NCBI GenBank assembly: GCA_947503555.1
Contig: CANNEE010000010.1
Coordinates: 117,838 to 181,837 of the forward strand
Reading direction: 5' to 3'
Length of the DNA stretch: 64,000 nucleotides
From: an uncultured Shewanella sp.
GTDB lineage: Bacteria; Pseudomonadota; Gammaproteobacteria; Enterobacterales; Shewanellaceae
Shown here in pieces: positions 58,959 through 64,000 of this stretch. Every line of letters begins with the position of its first letter. The first letter of the stretch is position 1. The notes under the pieces were generated by a model. The model had not been told where the DNA came from. It worked only from the letters and a program-made list of their open reading frames with translations, and did not search any database. Position numbers and translations under genes: made by a program.

Positions 58959-60623
58959 TTAGTAAGCGCTTTCGTGAACCGATTGTACCGCGCGGCCCGA
59001 TGGGTCGATGACGCCTTGTAGGCTTGCATCCCAAGCTAGAGCTTCAGGGGTAGAGCAGGCTACAGACTTACCACCTGGCACTGTTTCCGCCGCCGAAGCC
59101 AGCGGGAAGTGCTCTTCAAAGAAGCAGCGATAGAAATAGGCTTCTTTGGTTTCTGGCGTGTTGTAAGGGAACTTAAACTTAGCGTTAGCCAGCTGTAGGT
59201 CGTCTACTTTCTCTTCGGCAAGATCTTTAAGGCCATCAATCCAAGAGTAACCAACACCATCGCTGAACTGCTCTTTCTGGCGCCATGCGACCTCTTCAGG
59301 TAACTTGTCTTCAAAGGCTTCACGTAAAATATGTTTCTCGATACGGCCATCCTTTGACATCTTAGCCTCTGGGTTAATACGCATTGCGGTATCGATAAAC
59401 TCTTTATCGAGGAAAGGTACGCGAGCTTCTAACCCCCACGCCGCCATCGCTTTGTTGGCGCGCAGACAATCAAATAGATGCAATTTATCTAGCTTACGCA
59501 CTAGCTCCTCATGGAAGGCTTGTGCATCCGGCGCTTTATGGAAATAGAGGTAACCACCAAATAGTTCATCGGCGCCTTCACCGGACAACACCATCTTAAT
59601 GCCCATCGCTTTGATTTTGCGAGCCATCAGATACATAGGGGTCGCCGCACGAATAGTGGTCACATCATAGGTTTCTAGGTGATAGATCACATCTTTAATC
59701 GCATCAAGACCTTCCTGGAAGGTAAAAGTGATCTCATGGTGAATAGTGCCAATAGAATCTGCAACTTTTTGCGCTGCTGCAAGGTCTGGTGCGCCTTTTA
59801 GACCAACGGCAAATGAATGCAGTTGTGGCCACCAAGCGTTACTTTCACCATCATCTTCGATACGTTTTTTAGCAAAGGTTTGGGTAATCGCAGATACAAT
59901 GGATGAATCTAAGCCACCTGATAATAACACACCGTATGGGACATCAGACATTAGCTGACGCTTTACCGCAGCTTCCAATGCTTCACGTAGTTTTTGTTTA
60001 TTGGCATCGTTGTCTTGAACTGCACTATATTCTGTCCAATCCCTTTGATAATAGTGGGTAGACTCGGCATCTTGGCTATAGAGATAGTAGCCAGGTTGAA
60101 ACTCTTCGACTGTCTTACAGACAGGCACCAATGCTTTCATTTCCGATGCCACATAGAAGTTACCGTCACCATCTCGGCCAGTGTAGAGGGGAATAATCCC
60201 CATATGGTCGCGGCCAACAAGATAGGTATCTTTCTGTTTGTCATAGAGTACGAAAGCAAAAATTCCATTAAGCATATCGAGGAACTCGACGCCATACTCT
60301 TGGTATAGGGCAAGAATCACTTCGCAATCAGAGTTGGTTTGATAGCTGTATTTGTCGCCCAGTTTAGCCTTGAGCTCTTTATGGTTGTAGATCTCGCCAT
60401 TCACCGCCAGAATAAGCTGCTCATCTTGGCTGAGCAGTGGCTGAGCACCATGTTCAATATCCACAATGGCTAAACGCTCGTGAGCAAGAATTGCTCGCTC
60501 GCAAGTGTAAATCCCTGACCAATCTGGACCACGATGACGCATAAGTTTAGACATCTCTAAGGCGGTCTGACGAAGTCCTTGGGCGTCAGACTGGATATCT
60601 AAAATAGAAAAAATTGAACACAT
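58959..60623 (-). CDS. asnB: Glutamine-dependent asparagine synthase B
   Basis: Makes asparagine from aspartate, ATP and glutamine. The mature N-terminal Cys (MCSIFSI) is the glutaminase nucleophile; the class II amidotransferase domain spans about 1-190. The synthetase domain has the PP-loop LLSGGLDSSI (about residue 235) and the conserved VLSGEGADELFGGY. 554 residues matches E. coli AsnB. Monocistronic, leftward. The upstream 60624-60907 is AT-rich with no gene and presumably holds its promoter. Confidence 0.96.
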   Translation of the reverse strand: MCSIFSILDIQSDAQGLRQTALEMSKLMRHRGPDWSGIYTCERAILAHERLAIVDIEHGAQPLLSQDEQLILAVNGEIYNHKELKAKLGDKYSYQTNSDCEVILALYQEYGVEFLDMLNGIFAFVLYDKQKDTYLVGRDHMGIIPLYTGRDGDGNFYVASEMKALVPVCKTVEEFQPGYYLYSQDAESTHYYQRDWTEYSAVQDNDANKQKLREALEAAVKRQLMSDVPYGVLLSGGLDSSIVSAITQTFAKKRIEDDGESNAWWPQLHSFAVGLKGAPDLAAAQKVADSIGTIHHEITFTFQEGLDAIKDVIYHLETYDVTTIRAATPMYLMARKIKAMGIKMVLSGEGADELFGGYLYFHKAPDAQAFHEELVRKLDKLHLFDCLRANKAMAAWGLEARVPFLDKEFIDTAMRINPEAKMSKDGRIEKHILREAFEDKLPEEVAWRQKEQFSDGVGYSWIDGLKDLAEEKVDDLQLANAKFKFPYNTPETKEAYFYRCFFEEHFPLASAAETVPGGKSVACSTPEALAWDASLQGVIDPSGRAVQSVHESAY

Positions 60624-60907
60624 GGCGTAGCTCCTAAAACAATACCGCTGAATTGCTAGTTACTTTGCCATGAATGTATCAATGCAGCAAATTTGAAATT
60701 GATGGATCTTAGGGGTTTTCAGGTGTTTTTGTGGTGATTTGTAATATTTTAAGGCTTTAGGTTTGATTGATTTTTAATAAAGATGGGTTTTTCTTGAAGA
60801 TTCATCAGGTATAGGCGTTGATGTTCACTTATGGTTATATATCTAATAATGAAGCCTAAAGATTGTTGAAAATTGATAAATTTCAACTAAAAGCTGAATA
60901 AATCACC

Positions 60908-60937
60908 AAAAACGGCATGGAAAACCATGCCGTTTTT
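60908..60937 (-). terminator. Rho-independent terminator of the KAS III gene
   Basis: AAACGGCATGG/CCATGCCGTTT stem with a four-base loop; T-run on the minus strand after it. Confidence 0.92.
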
Positions 60938-60957
60938 AATCGAACTAATTTTAAAGT

Positions 60958-62022
60958 TTATTTGCAGAAGTAATCGACGGCACGTTTCACTAGCTCTATG
61001 CCTGTTTGCTCACAAGGAGGAAGCTCTGCATCACTTTCTTGCACAGGTGTAACTCTATCGCCCCATTTAAGTAGAAGTGCTGCAGATGTTAAGCCTGCAC
61101 CAAAGGCACAAGATAGAATGGTTTGATTAGGTTTAATCATGCCTTTTTCTAGGGCATCGCAAATCGCAATTGGGATAGTGGCTGCAGAAGTATTCCCATA
61201 ATTGGCGATGTTAACGACAGCTTTCTCTTTAGGCATCTTCATTCGGCTGATTAAGGTATCGATAATACGTTCGTTAGCCTGGTGCGGAATCACAAGATCG
61301 ACATCGTCTTTATCAACGTCGCACTTCTCTAATACTTTCTTACTTAGTTTACCCATACCATTGATGGCACGTTTAAATATCTCTTGGCCATCAAATTGGA
61401 TAAAGAAGTCTAATGACTCGGCCTCAAATCTGTCCATCGCAGTACCAAAACCAGCACTTAAGATTTCACGACCCGCAGGGTCATTATTAAGCTCGTAGCC
61501 AAGAACACCACCGGGTTGATCCGATGCTTCAAGTACTACAGCGCCTGCACCATCACCAAATAATACTGCGGTTTCTCGGCGAGACCAGTCTAAATAAAAG
61601 GATAAACGCTCGGCACCAATAACCAGTACTCGCTTATTTTGACCACTTTTGATTTGAGAGCTCGCTAGACCTAAACCGTAAAGAAAGCCACTGCAGGCTG
61701 CGTTAATATCAAATGCACCACAGCTGGCGCCGATATTAGCTTGAACAGTCGAGGCAATATTGGGAATCAGCGTATCCGGGCTAGCAGTGGCAAGAATAAT
61801 CAGATCGATATCACTACCTTCGAGGCCTGCTGCAGCAAGGGCTCGTTTGGCTGCTACAGAAGCTAGCTCAGAGGTATTAACATGGCTGATATGGCGCTGA
61901 CTAATACCGGTTCTTGGTTTGATCCACTCGTCAGAAGTATCAATAAAAGTGGCTAAATCATGGTTGGTCAGTGTCGCGGGCGGAACACACTTGCCCCAAC
62001 CTGTAATAGTGGCGTACTGCAT
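60958..62022 (-). CDS. Second beta-ketoacyl-ACP synthase III (FabH paralogue)
   Basis: Thiolase-fold condensing enzyme. The Cys-His-Asn triad is present in NAACSGFLYG (about 116), VIPHQANERI (about 257) and NYGNTSAATIP (about 287). At 354 residues it is about 33 longer than the FabH in the fab cluster; the extra part is a C-terminal extension with two Cys (PPCEQTGIELVKRAVDYFCK region). ATG 62022 is preferred to a codon at 62040. It follows the GntR regulator gene by 79 nt on the same strand, which suggests regulated, perhaps specialised, priming. The substrate is not known. Confidence 0.88.
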   Translation of the reverse strand: MQYATITGWGKCVPPATLTNHDLATFIDTSDEWIKPRTGISQRHISHVNTSELASVAAKRALAAAGLEGSDIDLIILATASPDTLIPNIASTVQANIGASCGAFDINAACSGFLYGLGLASSQIKSGQNKRVLVIGAERLSFYLDWSRRETAVLFGDGAGAVVLEASDQPGGVLGYELNNDPAGREILSAGFGTAMDRFEAESLDFFIQFDGQEIFKRAINGMGKLSKKVLEKCDVDKDDVDLVIPHQANERIIDTLISRMKMPKEKAVVNIANYGNTSAATIPIAICDALEKGMIKPNQTILSCAFGAGLTSAALLLKWGDRVTPVQESDAELPPCEQTGIELVKRAVDYFCK

Positions 62023-62101
62023 TGGTTTATCTCTCAACAAAAGGGCAGATAATATCTGCCGAATAAAGTTAACTTATTTAAACTCTCTAAAGCCATAACG
62101 C

Positions 62102-62779
62102 TTAAGACTCAACTACCTGCTTAGCGACTAGGTCTTTAATCTCATCTGCGGCATGGAGAATATGGTTGCGAAGCAAGTTAACAGCCTTGTCAATTTGCTT
62201 TGTCTTACAAAAATCTAATAACTCCCGGTGATCTGACTCAGCTCTCGGGATCCCTCCTGCAAGAAGCAGCTGTAATCGAATATAGCGGTCACAATTTCGA
62301 TTTAGGCCATGAACTACTTCTAGAGTATGAGGCCTATTGGCTGCTTGATACAGGCAGGTATGAAAGCGAGTATTTAACTCGCTCCAGCTGGCAACAGAGT
62401 CAGCCTGTTGAAAGGCCGCTTCCATCTCGACTAGTACAGAATACGCATGATCTAAATCAGCCTCTGTGAGTAGAGGAATTGCCTTTTCTAACAGATCTGT
62501 TTCAATCATTGCCCTAAGTTCAAAAAGTTCAGTAACTTGTTCTACTGACAACTCAGTGGCAGTCGCTCCTTTATGTGCTTCGAACTTAACTAGCCCTTCA
62601 GCTTCTAACTGTACTAATGCTTCTCTCACAGGAATGCGACTGACATTAAGTGATTCGGCAATCGCACTTTGTCGTAATGGCTGGCCAGCAGCAATATCAC
62701 CTGAAAGTATTTGCTCTCTTAATACTTCGACCACAATTTGGGTTCGAGTTTTATGGATGATAGGCGTTGTTTGGCTCAT
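62102..62779 (-). CDS. GntR family transcriptional regulator, FCD/FadR-type
   Basis: Winged-helix DNA-binding domain (about 12-78, with SRIPVREALVQLEAEGLV) and an all-helical FCD ligand domain (about 85-220). The FCD metal-binding pattern includes the Asp near DHAYSVL and histidines in RFHTCLY and NHILHAAD. FCD regulators usually sense small carboxylic or fatty acids. Directly upstream of the second KAS III gene on the same strand, so that gene is a candidate target, along with itself. No clear operator was picked out by eye. Confidence 0.92.
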   Translation of the reverse strand: MSQTTPIIHKTRTQIVVEVLREQILSGDIAAGQPLRQSAIAESLNVSRIPVREALVQLEAEGLVKFEAHKGATATELSVEQVTELFELRAMIETDLLEKAIPLLTEADLDHAYSVLVEMEAAFQQADSVASWSELNTRFHTCLYQAANRPHTLEVVHGLNRNCDRYIRLQLLLAGGIPRAESDHRELLDFCKTKQIDKAVNLLRNHILHAADEIKDLVAKQVVES

Positions 62780-63029
62780 GCTTATAATAGATTCTTTGCA
62801 TTACTGATCCGACAAAGATTACTCCTTATGCCGATATAAATAAAGTGAAACAAGCTAAGCAGGGTCGAGTTTATCTATATAAATCACCATTGAATGGGTA
62901 TCTTGACATTTTGTCCCAGGTGATTGTTTTGAAACCGGGTTCTCAAATATTTTATCGATATTATTTGCTGCTAGGATTTTATGCCTAATACTGGAATAAT
63001 AGCGCCAATATTCGTTTTGGAGAGTTATA

Positions 63030-63581
63030 GTGAACCGCGCAGTATTCCTAGATAGAGATGGTGTTATCAATAAAGACTACGGTTATGTCCATCAAGTAGA
63101 TGATTTTGAATATATCGAAGGTGTATTTGAGGCTTGCGCAGAGCTACAAAAAGCGGGCTATAAACTCGTCGTCGTCACAAATCAGTCTGGAATAGCGAGG
63201 GGCATGTACAGTGAGGAGCAGTTTGCTCAACTGACTGAGTGGATGGATTGGAACTTTGCCGATAAAGGGGTTGAGTTAGACGGTATCTATTATTGTCCCC
63301 ATCATCCTGAAAAAGGAGTTGGCGAGTATAAGCAGGACTGTGACTGTCGCAAGCCAAAAGCTGGTATGTTCGAATCAGCTGCGCGATTTCTTAAAATCGA
63401 TCTAACGGCATCTATAATGGTGGGTGATAAACGAGATGATATGTTAGCTGCCAAGGCCGCAGGTATTCCAACTAAAGTATTGGTAAGAACTGGTAAGACT
63501 GTGACCCAAGAAGCGATGGATGCTGCCACGCATGTGGTAGATAGCATTGCTGATGTGCCTGCAGTAGTAAAAAGTCTATAG
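63030..63581 (+). CDS. gmhB: D-glycero-beta-D-manno-heptose 1,7-bisphosphate 7-phosphatase
   Basis: HAD phosphatase in ADP-heptose synthesis for the LPS core. Motif I is [11 protein letters not shown] with Asp8 and Asp10. Zinc-binding residues lie in the CPHHPEKG and CDCRKPKAG loop; motif IV is [13 protein letters not shown] 63030 start is backed by TTGGAGAG upstream. 183 residues is normal. It lies just upstream of an rRNA operon, as gmhB does before rrnH in E. coli. Confidence 0.95.
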   Translation: MNRAVFLDRDGVINKDYGYVHQVDDFEYIEGVFEACAELQKAGYKLVVVTNQSGIARGMYSEEQFAQLTEWMDWNFADKGVELDGIYYCPHHPEKGVGEYKQDCDCRKPKAGMFESAARFLKIDLTASIMVGDKRDDMLAAKAAGIPTKVLVRTGKTVTQEAMDAATHVVDSIADVPAVVKSL

Positions 63582-63644
63582 CGTATAAGTTGAGTATTGC
63601 TAAATTGCGGCTTTGAGGCGCGTAGCTGTATCTGTTTTGAACGC

Positions 63645-63678
63645 CTTGTTTGATAATTAGACAAACAAGCATTTTTTT
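63645..63678 (+). terminator. Probable terminator of gmhB
   Basis: CTTGTTTG, nine bases, CAAACAAG, then a GCA and seven T. It runs directly into the upstream region of rRNA promoter P1. Confidence 0.75.
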
Positions 63679-63689
63679 ACTAAAAAAGA

Positions 63690-63717
63690 TTGCAGCATTT
63701 AAACAAGCCCCTATAAT
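63690..63717 (+). promoter_or_regulatory. rRNA operon promoter P1
   Basis: TTGCAG (63690-63695), 16-base spacer, perfect TATAAT (63712-63717) and the GCGC discriminator typical of stringently controlled rRNA promoters. The A/T tract 63671-63689 just upstream looks like an UP element. Confidence 0.8.
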
Positions 63718-63856
63718 GCGCACCCACTGACCGACAGGACGTTGGAAATACCAAGATATGTCTGGAACATATTGGGTAGACACTACAGACGGCGCTAGCT
63801 GATTTGAAGTGAAAAGTTTACCGAAAGGTAATCGTCAAAAAGTTTTTAAAAACCAC

Positions 63857-63884
63857 TTGACGAAACAACAGGAATGCGTAGAAT
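63857..63884 (+). promoter_or_regulatory. rRNA operon promoter P2
   Basis: TTGACG (63857-63862), 16-base spacer, TAGAAT (63879-63884), preceded by A/T-rich sequence (about 63836-63853). Confidence 0.75.
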
Positions 63885-63922
63885 ACGCAGCCCTGACCTG
63901 ATGAACCAATTGGTTGTTAGGA

Positions 63923-63935
63923 TGCTCTTTAACAA
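63923..63935 (+). promoter_or_regulatory. boxA antitermination site in rRNA leader
   Basis: TGCTCTTTAACAA matches the boxA core found before 16S genes, where Nus factors bind to prevent early termination. The leader continues to the window end; the 16S gene itself is not reached. Confidence 0.9.
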
Positions 63936-64000
63936 GATGACAAGCAAATCTGTGTGGACACTCACAGGTGTTAAGTTATTCGAAATTACTTACTTCGGTA

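Noticed and set aside
63936-64000. 16S rRNA gene
   Set aside because: The boxA leader is present, but the 16S 5' end sequence is not reached before the window ends.

Overview
The window looks like a chromosomal segment of a marine gammaproteobacterium of the Shewanella type (Alteromonadales). The reasons are the protein families and their order: the Na+-translocating NQR operon, a YceD-RpmF-PlsX-FabH-FabD-FabG-AcpP-FabF lipid cluster divergent from Maf, RluC divergent from RNase E, a DUF3802 protein, a secreted M4 metalloprotease with a C-terminal PPC domain, and several chemotaxis and cyclic-di-GMP proteins. Genus is inferred from family recognition; no search was run. No phage, insertion sequence, CRISPR array or tRNA was seen. 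Almost everything is core or genus-level chromosome with compact operons and many clear rho-independent terminators.

Layout. 1-9.7 kb: SohB protease, a diguanylate cyclase, a secreted M28 peptidase, an outer-membrane-type protein, DgkA, an exported ATP-dependent DNA ligase (LigE type) followed closely by a low-molecular-weight phosphatase, a DUF1097 membrane protein and a chemoreceptor. 9.9-14.2 kb: a tight three-gene unit of periplasmic cupredoxin, membrane GGDEF/EAL protein and outer-membrane barrel, which is the least familiar assembly here. 14.3-24.1 kb: a chemoreceptor with a tandem HAMP-like array, RbgA, the M4 protease with a candidate structured leader, a 2OG-Fe(II) oxygenase, MsrB-MsrA and a SulP transporter. 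24.2-38.1 kb: RNase E, RluC, a HAD phosphatase, a pentapeptide-repeat protein coupled to Maf, and the fatty-acid/phospholipid cluster. 38.2-51.9 kb: thioesterase, FGGY kinase, GarR-like dehydrogenase, Cdd, exonuclease I, an unrecognised protein, RlmA, a cold-shock protein, an ABC exporter with YceH, CvfB, PdxH, YceI and DUF3802. 52.4-58.3 kb: nqrABCDEF. 58.4-64 kb: GFA-family protein, AsnB, a second KAS III with a GntR regulator, GmhB, then the promoters and boxA leader of an rRNA operon whose 16S gene begins beyond the right edge.

How the genes fit together. The lipid cluster makes acyl-ACP (FabD, FabH, FabG, FabF, AcpP) and feeds phospholipid synthesis (PlsX), and is linked to ribosome genes (YceD, L32). 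NQR drives the sodium gradient. Two chemoreceptors, a diguanylate cyclase and the cupredoxin-linked GGDEF/EAL protein form a sensory layer. MsrA/MsrB repair oxidised methionine.

Most worth checking: the cupredoxin/c-di-GMP/barrel operon (9907-14171), the 92-residue HAMP-like repeats in the chemoreceptor at 14360, the possible pseudoknotted leader of the M4 protease (about 20030-20106, minus strand), a 25-bp palindrome upstream of nqrA, and a promoter that would make the yceD message nearly leaderless.
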